NCBI GenBank assembly: GCA_002730875.1
Contig: PCBI01000010.1
Span: forward strand, 1-64,000
DNA length: 64,000 nucleotides
From: Spirochaetaceae bacterium
GTDB taxonomy: Bacteria; Spirochaetota; Leptospiria; Leptospirales; Leptonemataceae
Reading direction: 5' to 3'
Shown: in pieces, positions 1 to 7,624 of the stretch
Numbering within the stretch: the stretch's first letter is position 1
Layout: every line of letters starts with the position of its first letter
The notes under the pieces: model-generated
What the model was told of the DNA's origin: nothing
What the model saw: only the letters and a program-made list of their open reading frames with translations
Database searches by the model: none
Position numbers and translations under genes: made by a program

Positions 1-581
1 CAAAGCCAGAACCTAAACCTGAGCCAAAGCCAGAACCTAAACCTGAGCCAAAGCCAGAACCTAAACCTGAGCCAAAGCCAGAACCTAAACCCGAGCCAAA
101 GCCAGAACCACAGTCGGCAGTAAAACCTACCCTGCTCGGCGCGCTGTGGCGAGGGGCATTGCTTCCCGGGTGGGGCCAATATTATCAGGGGCGGCACCAG
201 GCTGCCTATCTCTACGGCGGAGGATTTTTAGCGCTGGGAACTACCACAGCTGCTCTGTATCGGGAATTTGAGGTCCAGACGTCTCAGTATAACGATGCCG
301 CATCTGATTTCCTTTTTTCATCCCCGCTTTTCATCAACTATAGTAGCGCTGGCGCAGCCGGACTTGTAACGCTTTTGTCTCTAAACAAATTGCAGTCCAC
401 GCGAACAGAGGCAGATACAATGGCCGGCTATGCCAATATTGGCGCTACGCTGACGCTGGCTTTTTATGCCTGGACATTGACGGATCTATGGCTCTATGAG
501 CCGGGAAATGGACCGCTTACCTTCATCGCCCCCACACCTCGCGGGGATGGTTTGACCCTGGGTTTCCAGCTGCGCTTCTAA
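1..581 (+). CDS. C-terminal part of a DUF5683-like membrane protein with a Lys-Pro-Glu-Pro repeat linker
   Basis: The reading frame is open from the first base of the window, so the 5' end is missing. The visible part begins with about nine KPEP units, a stiff proline-rich linker like those that span the periplasm in TonB-like proteins. It continues with a short hydrophobic domain containing LLPGWGQYYQG, the signature I associate with DUF5683 membrane proteins, and further hydrophobic stretches with predicted helices, ending in GLTLGFQLRF. The TTG at 159 is an internal codon and not the start. Function is unknown. The proline linker suggests a cell-envelope protein that crosses the periplasm. 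The next gene is convergent, 75 bases away, with no obvious terminator between them. Confidence 0.7.
   Translation, partial: KPEPKPEPKPEPKPEPKPEPKPEPKPEPKPEPKPEPQSAVKPTLLGALWRGALLPGWGQYYQGRHQAAYLYGGGFLALGTTTAALYREFEVQTSQYNDAASDFLFSSPLFINYSSAGAAGLVTLLSLNKLQSTRTEADTMAGYANIGATLTLAFYAWTLTDLWLYEPGNGPLTFIAPTPRGDGLTLGFQLRF
3..110 (+). repeat. 24-bp in-frame tandem repeat encoding KPEPKPEP
   Basis: Four full copies of a 24-bp unit (AAGCCAGAACC...GAGCCA) and one half copy are visible, and the array may continue upstream of the window. Copies are almost identical (one T to C change in copy four). Because the unit is a multiple of three, gain or loss of copies changes linker length without a frameshift. 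Confidence 0.9.
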
Positions 582-656
582 GTGTCTTCCGGGATCCTCT
601 GTCATGCCTTGTTTTCTACCCCGGGCTTCTTCGCAGGATGCCCCGAGTCCTTAAGA

Positions 657-2474
657 TCAGGCCAGGCTTTCGTCGGGCGGCCGATACAATCCTTTTGACG
701 TTAAGAACTGAAAAAACTGGAATACCGATTGCTCATCAAGGGCAGGCGCGAAATCGGCCAACCATTCCATGGTTCGTTCAAGGCCTGCTCCCCGTAGGAG
801 GCGGCATATCAGTCCCGCTTCGAAATCCTTCAGTTCCCGATGCATGATCTGACCGGAGTCCCGGTAAAGCAGTAACCAGACCCTTTTGCCGGCAGCTTCC
901 TGGAACTCCGTTTCGATCTCGCCTGTGGTATGGTTCCCCGCCTTGCCCTGAGATCTCCAGGAAACGAAGGCGGATTTTTCTACAGAGAGAACCGCTATGT
1001 CCCGGCTGAACCCCGATCGTCCGGGGATTTCCTGAATCCAGCCTCCGCCGGGGCGCTGGACGTGAAAGTATCGATTAAACAGCAAGCATAACCGCGCTAC
1101 CTCAGCCGCCCGCGAAGAGGATGGGCGAATCCATCCGGCGAAGCCGTCGCCGTATTCGGAAAGATTGTAATGGCGGGCCGGGTTGGCCTCAATGTAGCCC
1201 TGAACCCATTCCTGGAAATCTGGCTCGTAAGAAAGCGGCGAATAGAGCTCCTCCAGGGCTTCCTGCAGCCTGGAAAGCACCGACTGGCGATACACATTTA
1301 GCGATTCCACGGAGTCCATGGCGGGGGAACCGGCTCCTTTCAATGCATCCCCCAGGTCAGAAGACATCTTGCCGCTGTAAAGGGATTCTACAAACTGTTT
1401 CTGTACTGTCTCGATTGTTTCGGACCGTGAGTCTGGTTTCTGTTGCCTATCTTTGCGAAGCCCACTTTTTGCCTCCCCTGCAATCAGATCCGGGCCAATC
1501 CCGCTAACTTTCAGAAATTCGCCTGAATCCGGGGAGTGATGAGCGCCGCTCGGTGCCGGAGCTCTTTCGCTGTCTGCAAGTCTCCGAGCCGGCGCATTGC
1601 AGCCGGAATCGTGAATGACTCTTAGTTCATCCTCCAGTTCCGCAAGATCCGGGATATCTTGATCCCGTTCCAGGAGTAGCGGTCTGGGGCCGATCTTTTC
1701 GCAGGCCTGGATGTATAGCTGCCGGACCTCGGACTGAACAGATTGTCCGTGGGTATCGAATCTGATCGCGCCCAGAATGGAATGACCGGCGATGTGATAC
1801 TGCCAAACATGCTTCGCATCAATTGATTCGATGAATTTGGCGGACGAAAACCCATGATTGTGGGCGTTTACAGTCACATTGTTTATATCCAGAAGGATTC
1901 CGCATCCGGTGATGTCGCAAAGCCGATTCAGAAATTCCCATTCGGGCATGGTATCCGAAACCCAGGAAACATAGCTGGAAACATTTTCGAGAGCTATAGG
2001 CCTTTTGAGGAAACTCTGCACACGATCTACGTTCTCAGCAATCAAGTTCAGCCAGCGATCATCGTATCCGATGGGGAGTAAATCATGGCTTTGCAACTGC
2101 TGGCTTCGAGTCCAGCAAAGATGGTCGCTTACCAGGAAGGGCTGTACTTCGTGGATCAACTCCTTCCAGCGATTCATATATTGTCTGGAGAGTGCGCGCC
2201 CGACGAAATTGTGTGGATGACCTGGATGGTTCGCTGTGGCGATGGATAGACTCACCCCGTGCAGGGCCAGGGGATAGTCTTCACGCACCTTTCGCAAGAT
2301 AGCACGAGGGCGGCCCTTTGAATCCAGGTAATTCTCGGTGATGGCTTCGAACCAGCGGGTATGGATCGCGTCCCCCGCCAGGATGGCGCCATAGTGTTCC
2401 CTTCGAAGTCCCAGACCCGGCGGTCCTGAAGGTTCCATTGTACTGTGGAGTTCTGGCAAGCTTGGTCCGGCCAT
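657..2474 (-). CDS. Fused MNIO (DUF692) oxidase and DUF2063 partner protein (BufB-BufC type)
   Basis: This 605-aa protein joins two families that are normally separate neighbours. Residues about 20-290 are a DUF692/MNIO TIM-barrel: GLGLRREHY near the start, His72 in HGVSLSI, SDHLCW at 116-121, LENVSSY around Glu163, LLDINN around Asp196, HIAGH at 227-231, DTHG at 240-243 and LLER around Glu269. These are the positions that bind the iron cluster in the family. A polar linker (about 290-360) leads to a DUF2063 domain (about 365-590) with the typical VYRQSVLSRL and NLSEYGDGFAGW. MNIO enzymes modify cysteine-containing precursor peptides (bufferins, methanobactin), and DUF2063 proteins deliver the precursor. 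No cysteine-rich precursor with a signal peptide is visible nearby. The ATG at 2474 has AAGG just upstream; an ATG at 2438 is possible. Confidence 0.85.
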   Translation of the reverse strand: MAGPSLPELHSTMEPSGPPGLGLRREHYGAILAGDAIHTRWFEAITENYLDSKGRPRAILRKVREDYPLALHGVSLSIATANHPGHPHNFVGRALSRQYMNRWKELIHEVQPFLVSDHLCWTRSQQLQSHDLLPIGYDDRWLNLIAENVDRVQSFLKRPIALENVSSYVSWVSDTMPEWEFLNRLCDITGCGILLDINNVTVNAHNHGFSSAKFIESIDAKHVWQYHIAGHSILGAIRFDTHGQSVQSEVRQLYIQACEKIGPRPLLLERDQDIPDLAELEDELRVIHDSGCNAPARRLADSERAPAPSGAHHSPDSGEFLKVSGIGPDLIAGEAKSGLRKDRQQKPDSRSETIETVQKQFVESLYSGKMSSDLGDALKGAGSPAMDSVESLNVYRQSVLSRLQEALEELYSPLSYEPDFQEWVQGYIEANPARHYNLSEYGDGFAGWIRPSSSRAAEVARLCLLFNRYFHVQRPGGGWIQEIPGRSGFSRDIAVLSVEKSAFVSWRSQGKAGNHTTGEIETEFQEAAGKRVWLLLYRDSGQIMHRELKDFEAGLICRLLRGAGLERTMEWLADFAPALDEQSVFQFFQFLTSKGLYRPPDESLA

Positions 2475-2676
2475 CCCTTACACAAACATTTCTGGCCCCC
2501 GAGCTGGCAACCAGTTGAATGCTTTCCCCAATGACCGGACCGTTGCCGGGCTTCGAAACCAAGGTATTGGCGCAGTATCCCGTGAAAGGTATCCGGTCCC
2601 TGTTTTCTCGTTCTTTTGCCGCAGCGACATAATTCTTTTGACGTACCGAATCCAGACTGCAAGCTGTCACCCTTCC

Positions 2677-3687
2677 ATGAGCGACTCAACTCCCAGTTCC
2701 CGGGTCCGATTCATTGACCTGTTTGCCGGCATTGGAGGCTTTCGCATGGCCCTGGAAAAGGCCGGCGGTGAATGCGTTTTTTCCTCAGAGATCGACTCAT
2801 TCAGTCGCAAGACCTATGCGGCGAACTTTGGCGACGAGCCCGCCGGCGATATTAAACAGATCCAGGCCGCCGAAATTCCGGACCACGAAATCCTGGTAGG
2901 CGGATTCCCCTGTCAGCCATTCTCCATTGCCGGAGTATCGAAGAAAGGGTCTCTGGGCCGGGAGCATGGATTCAAGGATTTGACCCAGGGCACTCTGTTT
3001 TTTGACATTGCGCGAATCCTTACGGAAAAAAAACCACCGGCCATACTGCTGGAAAACGTAAAGAATCTGAAGTCCCACGACAAAGGGCGCACCTTTGAAA
3101 TCATTCTGTCCACCCTACAGGAATTGGGCTATACAGTGTTTCATTCCATTCTGGATGGTCGCTACTACGTTCCGCAGCATCGCGAAAGAATATATATAGT
3201 GGGGTTTCACAAAGACGCATTCGAAAAGCCGCCGTTCTTTCGTTTCCCCCAGCCTTCGCCGTCGGCGGCCCCGCAACTGGGTTCCATTCTTGAACCCGCA
3301 GAGCGGACGGAGAGATATACGATTTCGGATAAGCTCTGGCAGTGGCACCAGGACTATGCAGTGAAGCATAAAAGCCAGGGCAATGGATTTGGTTTTGGCC
3401 TGGTTGGCCCCGGCGATACGACTCGGACCTTGAGCGCCAGGTACTACAAAGACGGAGCCGAAATCCTGGTAGAGCAAGTTGGTAAGAATCCGCGAAAGCT
3501 AAGCCCCCGGGAATGCGCCCGATTGATGGGTTTCCCGGATAGCTTCCAGATTCCGGTATCGGACACCCAGGCCTATAAACAATTCGGCAACTCTGTCGTA
3601 GTTCCCCTGGTTCAAGATATTGCCAGGGAATTAATGATATACGTTTCGCATGTTACTTCCGTTTCAGAACCTGCCAGGACGATTTGA
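2677..3687 (+). CDS. DNA (cytosine-5) methyltransferase, Dcm/M.EcoRII-like (predicted CCWGG)
   Basis: The 336-aa protein has the C5-methyltransferase motifs in order: I (FIDLFAGIGGF, about 12-22), IV with the catalytic Cys79 in GGFPCQPFS, VI (LLENVKNL, Glu126), VIII (QHRERIYIVGF), IX (LSPRECARLMGFP) and X (FGNSVVVP). The target-recognition segment GFGFGLV...TRTLSARYYKDGAEIL closely resembles that of Dcm and M.EcoRII, so methylation of the inner C of CCWGG is predicted. The open frame extends upstream to a TTG at 2515, but the ATG at 2677 fits the family start. No clear ribosome site precedes it, and a TTGACG at 2638 could be a -35 box giving a very short leader. The 3' end overlaps the endonuclease gene by 38 bp, as expected for a coupled modification-restriction pair. 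It is divergent from the MNIO fusion. Confidence 0.9.
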   Translation: MSDSTPSSRVRFIDLFAGIGGFRMALEKAGGECVFSSEIDSFSRKTYAANFGDEPAGDIKQIQAAEIPDHEILVGGFPCQPFSIAGVSKKGSLGREHGFKDLTQGTLFFDIARILTEKKPPAILLENVKNLKSHDKGRTFEIILSTLQELGYTVFHSILDGRYYVPQHRERIYIVGFHKDAFEKPPFFRFPQPSPSAAPQLGSILEPAERTERYTISDKLWQWHQDYAVKHKSQGNGFGFGLVGPGDTTRTLSARYYKDGAEILVEQVGKNPRKLSPRECARLMGFPDSFQIPVSDTQAYKQFGNSVVVPLVQDIARELMIYVSHVTSVSEPARTI

Positions 3688-4879
3688 AGGCGAAGAGCCA
3701 GCCAGCGTTTGCTTGAAAAGCAGCGGCTTCTTTTTCAAGTTTCTGTCCGCCAACGAAACCGGAGCCACGGGTTCTCACCAGGCAGGCTTTTATATTCACC
3801 GGGACGCTTACTGGCTCTTCATGCCCGAGCCCGGCAAGAAAGGCGAAAACCAGTATCGGGACGTGGCCATTCACTGGCCCGAGGGCACCGTCACCGACAG
3901 CCGCTTTCGCTGGTACGGCAAAGGTACGCGAAGCGAATACAGACTTACGCAGGGATTCCACTTCCTGGGCGAGGAAAATACCGGCGATCTTCTGGTACTT
4001 GCCCGACTGGAAGAAAGCGTATTCCAGGGATTTCTCTTATCCAGGGAGGAGTCCATCGAGTCTTTCCTGCAAGAACTGGGGCTTAATCCTTCTGATTCAG
4101 GCAAGGCCTACGGCATCCAGAACGGCGAGATTCAGCTTCCAGGACTCCAATACAGCGCCGAGGATCAGTTCGAAAGCACGCTTCAGGATGCATTAAGGGA
4201 GTATCTGGAGCCGGACGCTCCCTTCCCCGCTGCGGATCGGCTGGCTCGACTTGCGCGGGAGCAATGCGAAATCTACTTTCGCACCGGCTCGCTCAATCTG
4301 GACGAAAAGCTGCTTCGCTGGATTGATATGGAATACAGGATCTTCCGCTGGCTGGAGCTAAGAAAGTACTCTCACTATCTGAGCCAGGGCTTTTCCACCA
4401 TGGAGGATATGATTCAGCTTTCGCTGACGATTCTGAATCGAAGAAAATCCAGAGCCGGCTATGGCCTGGAGTTGCACCTGGCGGCGCTGTTCGAAAGCGC
4501 CGGCGTTACGTTCGCTTCCCAGGCGCGAACCGAGGGCAACAAAAAGCCCGATTTCCTATTTCCCTCGCAGGACGCCTATAGCAATCCCGACTTCCCGGCT
4601 TCCAGGTTAACCTTTCTGGGGGTGAAAACTACATGCAAAGATCGCTGGCGACAAATACTGAGCGAGGCAGATCGAATCCCTGAAAAGCATCTGTTTACGT
4701 TGCAGCAGGGAATCAGTAGCGCACAATTAAGAGAAATGGCGGAAGCCGATGTGCAACTGGTAATCCCCCGTCCCTACCATCGGCTTTTTCCGGAAAGCTT
4801 CAGAAAACAGTTAATGAGCCTGGAAGGCTTTGTAGACTATGTGCGAAGCAAGGATTCCCAGGAGATGCTCTTTCGCTGA
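3650..4879 (+). CDS. Type IIE restriction endonuclease, EcoRII-like
   Basis: The 409-aa length matches EcoRII (about 400 aa). The N-terminal part (about 20-170) has the EcoRII effector-domain pattern: FFKFLSANETGATGSHQAGFYI and the later FHFLGEENTGDLLVLARL. The C-terminal part (about 200-400) carries the PD-(D/E)XK-type catalytic core, with KPDFLFPS, then GVKTTCKDRWRQ, then KHLFTLQQGIS and VQLVIPRPYH. EcoRII needs a second CCWGG copy as allosteric effector and cuts before the first C. The start at 3650 lies inside the methyltransferase gene in another frame, giving translational coupling. The 3' end overlaps the convergent membrane-protein gene by 43 bp. The protein looks intact, with no frameshift. 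Confidence 0.9.
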   Translation: MLLPFQNLPGRFEGEEPASVCLKSSGFFFKFLSANETGATGSHQAGFYIHRDAYWLFMPEPGKKGENQYRDVAIHWPEGTVTDSRFRWYGKGTRSEYRLTQGFHFLGEENTGDLLVLARLEESVFQGFLLSREESIESFLQELGLNPSDSGKAYGIQNGEIQLPGLQYSAEDQFESTLQDALREYLEPDAPFPAADRLARLAREQCEIYFRTGSLNLDEKLLRWIDMEYRIFRWLELRKYSHYLSQGFSTMEDMIQLSLTILNRRKSRAGYGLELHLAALFESAGVTFASQARTEGNKKPDFLFPSQDAYSNPDFPASRLTFLGVKTTCKDRWRQILSEADRIPEKHLFTLQQGISSAQLREMAEADVQLVIPRPYHRLFPESFRKQLMSLEGFVDYVRSKDSQEMLFR

Positions 4880-5394
4880 ACCACGTATTCCACAGCTGGC
4901 CCTCGGGACTCTCCCGGTAGCTTCACTTCTTCCGGTCTTTTCCAGGGCTTGAAAATCAGAATCAAAGCAATACAGATTGCCGGCAGAATCATTTTCGCCG
5001 AACGCCAGGCCAATACGGCAAAGACGATGATGTAATAGACCAGCTTGATCAAAAAGTAATCGAAGAACTCGTCAAAGATCCAGGTAGGCACCAGGAAAAG
5101 AAAGCCCACAAGCAGAAGCATCAGGAATTCTTTGATCAGCACCAGTACGCTGAGCAGTATGGAAAGAACCAACATGGCTATGCCGCCATAGGTCAGCCAC
5201 CCATCCAGGTGGGCCGGTGGCGTTCCGTAGTTTCTATAGAGCAATGCGCCAAATCCAATAATGAGAAAGACGATGGCAGTAATCGTAAGGCCGCCCCAGA
5301 AGCTAATGTCTTCGTCTTCTTCTTCGGTGGCCGGTTTGGGTTCTTTGCCCGTGTACTGCTTGAGCTTTCTTTTTACTTCTTCCAGTTGACCCAT
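4837..5394 (-). CDS. Small multi-pass membrane protein, unknown function
   Basis: The 185-aa protein has a charged cytoplasmic N-terminus (MGQLEEVKRKLKQYTGKEPKP, then an acidic run), four or five hydrophobic segments between residues about 30 and 150, and a polar C-terminus ending in VVQRKSISWESLLRT. The motif FLVPTWIFDEFFDYFLIKLVYYI lies in the centre. I do not recognise the family. It is convergent with, and overlaps, the EcoRII-like gene by 43 bp, so the two ends constrain each other. No ribosome site is clear before the ATG at 5394. Confidence 0.65.
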   Translation of the reverse strand: MGQLEEVKRKLKQYTGKEPKPATEEEDEDISFWGGLTITAIVFLIIGFGALLYRNYGTPPAHLDGWLTYGGIAMLVLSILLSVLVLIKEFLMLLLVGFLFLVPTWIFDEFFDYFLIKLVYYIIVFAVLAWRSAKMILPAICIALILIFKPWKRPEEVKLPGESRGPAVEYVVQRKSISWESLLRT

Positions 5395-5662
5395 GGGCGC
5401 AGTGCAATGGCGCCGCGCTGGCTGTCATCTCTATTCTCCGAAAAACCAGCGCGGACCGGTGACAGAAATTTGGCAGGCTGCCCATGGGTCCCGGCAAACC
5501 CGATTACCCGGGCGTCGAGCCCGGGCCCGGCCTATCCTGTATTTATTCGTCCCTGGTCTTCCCTGGCAGCTCAGTTCCAGACCTTCCCGGGATCAATTGA
5601 AGCCTTCACCGCCCTGGATTTTTTCGAATTTTTCTTTTGGAAAAACCGGTACAGTGTTGACG

Positions 5663-5677
5663 TGAGACTGAGTCTCA
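5663..5677 (+). promoter_or_regulatory. Fur-type 7-1-7 inverted repeat upstream of bfd
   Basis: TGAGACTGAGTCTCA is a perfect 7-1-7 palindrome. It differs at only two of 14 symmetric positions from the common Fur box form TGAGAATNATTCTCA. It ends 14 bases before the bfd GTG start, where a bound repressor would block transcription or initiation. Iron repression of bfd is well known in other bacteria. Confidence 0.65.
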
Positions 5678-5691
5678 TTTCTTTTAGGACT

Positions 5692-5910
5692 GTGTTTGTT
5701 TGCATCTGCAAAGCTGTGAATGACAAATCCATCCGTCGGGCGGTGGATGAGGGCGCTCGCTGCATCGAGGACCTGGAACAGGACCTGGGCGTGGGTAGTA
5801 GCTGTGGGCGTTGCCGGGTGCACGCCGAAGCCGTCATCAAGGATCAATTGAACGCCTCCGGTCCATCGGAAAGTCCGGTGCCCTTTTCCAGCAGCTCAAT
5901 GCTAGCCTGA
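5692..5910 (+). CDS. bfd: Bacterioferritin-associated ferredoxin
   Basis: This short gene (72 aa) is best started at the GTG at 5692, giving VFVCICKAVNDK, which aligns with the usual Bfd start (MYVCICNAVT). A GTG at 5662 is in frame but would add residues across the Fur-like box. The four [2Fe-2S] ligands are present as CxC near residues 4 and 6 and CxxC in GSSCGRC, with the BFD-like [2Fe-2S] fold length. Bfd docks on bacterioferritin and reduces its ferric core to release iron; bfr lies 314 bp downstream. AGGA sits only two bases before the GTG, so the ribosome site is poorly spaced. The C-terminal tail after residue 55 (NASGPSESPVPFSSSSMLA) is a low-complexity extension. Confidence 0.85.
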   Translation: MFVCICKAVNDKSIRRAVDEGARCIEDLEQDLGVGSSCGRCRVHAEAVIKDQLNASGPSESPVPFSSSSMLA

Positions 5911-5924
5911 CTGTACCGGGATAT

Positions 5925-5939
5925 TGAGACTCACTGTCA
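5925..5939 (+). promoter_or_regulatory. Second Fur-like box between bfd and bfr
   Basis: TGAGACTCACTGTCA matches the bfd palindrome at 12 of the 14 non-central positions, with an exact left half. It lies 15 bp after the bfd stop and about 285 bp before the bfr start. The 314-bp gap (5911-6224) holds no gene I can support. Near its end it has a possible -10 (TATAAA, 6199-6204) and an ideal ribosome site AAAGGA (6213-6218) for bfr. The distance to that -10 makes a direct role in bfr control uncertain. Confidence 0.4.
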
Positions 5940-6224
5940 TCTATGAAACGGCCCGGATTCCAGTTTTGGGTCGTCTGAGCCCTGCGTATCACCTAATCTA
6001 GCAGAAGCAAATTCCGTCCCGGGTCTGCAAATTCCCGGTTCAGAGCAGTCAAGGGGGCAGCCACGCTGTCGATGGGACAGAACAAAGCTCGCGCCGGCGG
6101 TTCCAGCCGGAACTGTGATGGACGGACATAACGATTGCAAGCCCGTTGGCTGTGCACAGGGTGCAATAGCAGAACAGTGCTTCTTTCTGCGAGCAACCTA
6201 TAAATAGAAACGAAAGGACTATCG

Positions 6225-6701
6225 ATGAAAGGTGATCAAAAAGTAATCGAACTATTAAACAAGGTGATCAGGAATGAACTGACTGCGATCAATCAGTACT
6301 TTCTGCATTCCAAAATGTTCAAGGACTGGGGCCTGGAGAAACTGGCTCAGTACGAGTACAAAGAATCCATTGATGAAATGAAGCATGCAGATCAGCTCAT
6401 CGAAAGGGTGCTGTTTCTGGAAGGTCTTCCCAACCTGCAGGATTTGAACAAACTTCGCATTGGCGAGGACGTAGCCGAAGCTCTCCGAGGGGATCTGGCT
6501 CTGGAAATGGATGCCATCCCGGACCTGAAAGAAGGTATAACGTATTGCGAATCCATCAAGGATTACGTCAGCCGGGAGCTGTTTTCCAGCATTCTGGAAT
6601 CAGAAGAGGAACACGTGGACTTCCTGGAGACTCAGCTAAGCCTTATCGAAAAGATTGGCATCCAGAACTATCTCCAGTCCCAGATGGGTGACGAAGACTG
6701 A
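6225..6701 (+). CDS. bfr: Bacterioferritin
   Basis: The 158-aa length is exactly that of bacterioferritins. All ferroxidase ligands are at the standard positions: Glu18, Tyr25 (supporting), Glu51, His54, Glu94, Glu127 and His130. Met52, the haem ligand at the subunit interface, is also present. The product should form a 24-mer cage that oxidises and stores iron in the cytoplasm, with Bfd (upstream gene) as its reductant for iron release. AAAGGA six bases before the ATG supports the start. A strong intrinsic terminator follows at 6775. I see nothing unusual in the sequence. Confidence 0.97.
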   Translation: MKGDQKVIELLNKVIRNELTAINQYFLHSKMFKDWGLEKLAQYEYKESIDEMKHADQLIERVLFLEGLPNLQDLNKLRIGEDVAEALRGDLALEMDAIPDLKEGITYCESIKDYVSRELFSSILESEEEHVDFLETQLSLIEKIGIQNYLQSQMGDED

Positions 6702-6774
6702 TTCCATCCGCTATCTCTTGGAGGATTCGGGCGGAGTTGCCTCATGCAGCCTGCCGTAGCCTGTCCGATTTCAG

Positions 6775-6812
6775 AAAGGCCGCTACTCGAAAAAGAGTCA
6801 GCGGCCTTTTTC
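6775..6812 (+). terminator. Rho-independent terminator after bfr
   Basis: AAAGGCCGCT (6775-6784) pairs perfectly with AGCGGCCTTT (6800-6809), and ACTC/GAGT extends the stem past a one-base bulge. The 3' arm runs into a TTTTT tract. It ends the bfr transcript. From here to 6938 I see no other feature. Confidence 0.92.
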
Positions 6813-6938
6813 ATTTCTGGTGACATGTCCCGTGAAATTCCCGTTCGTGTAGCCAAATGATCGCAATGATCGGAAGAATCCAGGACGTAGTCTATCATGG
6901 CCGGCCCGGCTATTGATCGCATGGCAGACCCCGCCCAA

Positions 6939-7331
6939 TCAGCGAAACACCAGCGCTTTGCTGAAAGCAAAGTTCAGGATCGTACCCGCGCCTATGCCGG
7001 CCAGCTGGGCCAGACTAACCGGCCAATGCCATAGCTCGGTAAAGCAGGAAAGCACAGCCAGGTTCGCTCCCAGACCAATCAGATTGATTCCTACATAGAG
7101 TATCCAGTCTTTCGCCGAGGCTCTGGACTTCTGAAAGGTCCAACGACTGTTTAGCAGGTAGTTCCCGGTGGCCGCTCCCAGAAAGGATACGGATGCGGCG
7201 GGCAGATAGTGAATACCGGCCCATCGCACCCCTTCGAAAATGATCAGGTTTACGACTGTGCCAAGGGAACCTACAACGCCAAACCGAATGAACTGAGCTA
7301 TTGTTTGTCGAAATGGGATTTCAACGAGCAT
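6939..7331 (-). CDS. GtrA family membrane protein
   Basis: The 130-aa protein has four hydrophobic helices and the GtrA pattern: FIRFGVVGSLGTVVNLIIFE, FLGAATGNYLLNSRWTFQ and a C-terminal NFAFSKALVFR. GtrA proteins are thought to flip or hold polyprenyl-phosphate-linked sugars in the inner membrane for periplasmic glycosyl transfer. It is the last gene of a three-gene operon and overlaps the Cys-rich gene by 34 bp. A GAGGAG ribosome site lies upstream of the ATG. Together with the ArnT-like gene upstream it suggests one lipid-linked sugar pathway. Confidence 0.88.
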   Translation of the reverse strand: MLVEIPFRQTIAQFIRFGVVGSLGTVVNLIIFEGVRWAGIHYLPAASVSFLGAATGNYLLNSRWTFQKSRASAKDWILYVGINLIGLGANLAVLSCFTELWHWPVSLAQLAGIGAGTILNFAFSKALVFR

Positions 7332-7624
7332 TGCATGATCTCCTCGCAGGTGCCGGCCCCCTTTTTCAGGCAGTTCTCAACCGTGGCCGCATGTTTCATG
7401 CAGCCGGAGTAGCAACCGGAACGAAACGTATCCACGTTTAGATGCGACGGTAGCTCCTGCGAAACACAGCCAGTGAATTTTTCGCAGGTTTCCGAACATA
7501 CCTGCGCCGCTTTTTCCGCTTCAATATCCCCCGGCGATCGCACGGAAAGATGATTGGATGCCGCCAGTCCGCCGCAAAGCAGGCCAAAGAGGATCAGAGG
7601 CAGATATTTACGGAGCGTTGACAT
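7298..7624 (-). CDS. Secreted cysteine-rich protein
   Basis: The 108-aa product starts with a signal peptide (MSTLRKYLPLILFGLLCGGLAAS). The mature part holds eight cysteines, including two CxxxC pairs (CSETC and CYSGC), so it is probably an exported, disulfide-bonded helical protein. If Cys17 acted as a lipobox cysteine (GLLC) it could instead be a lipoprotein. An AAGGAG site lies at good distance from the ATG. The gene overlaps the glycosyltransferase upstream by 17 bp and GtrA downstream by 34 bp, so all three are translated together. I do not know its function; a role as partner of the glycosyltransferase is only inference from position. Confidence 0.75.
   Translation of the reverse strand: MSTLRKYLPLILFGLLCGGLAASNHLSVRSPGDIEAEKAAQVCSETCEKFTGCVSQELPSHLNVDTFRSGCYSGCMKHAATVENCLKKGAGTCEEIMQCSLKSHFDKQ

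Noticed and set aside
2281..2670. A 129-codon minus-strand frame as precursor peptide for the MNIO fusion
   Set aside because: It overlaps the enzyme gene, has no signal peptide and few cysteines; no bufferin-like pattern.
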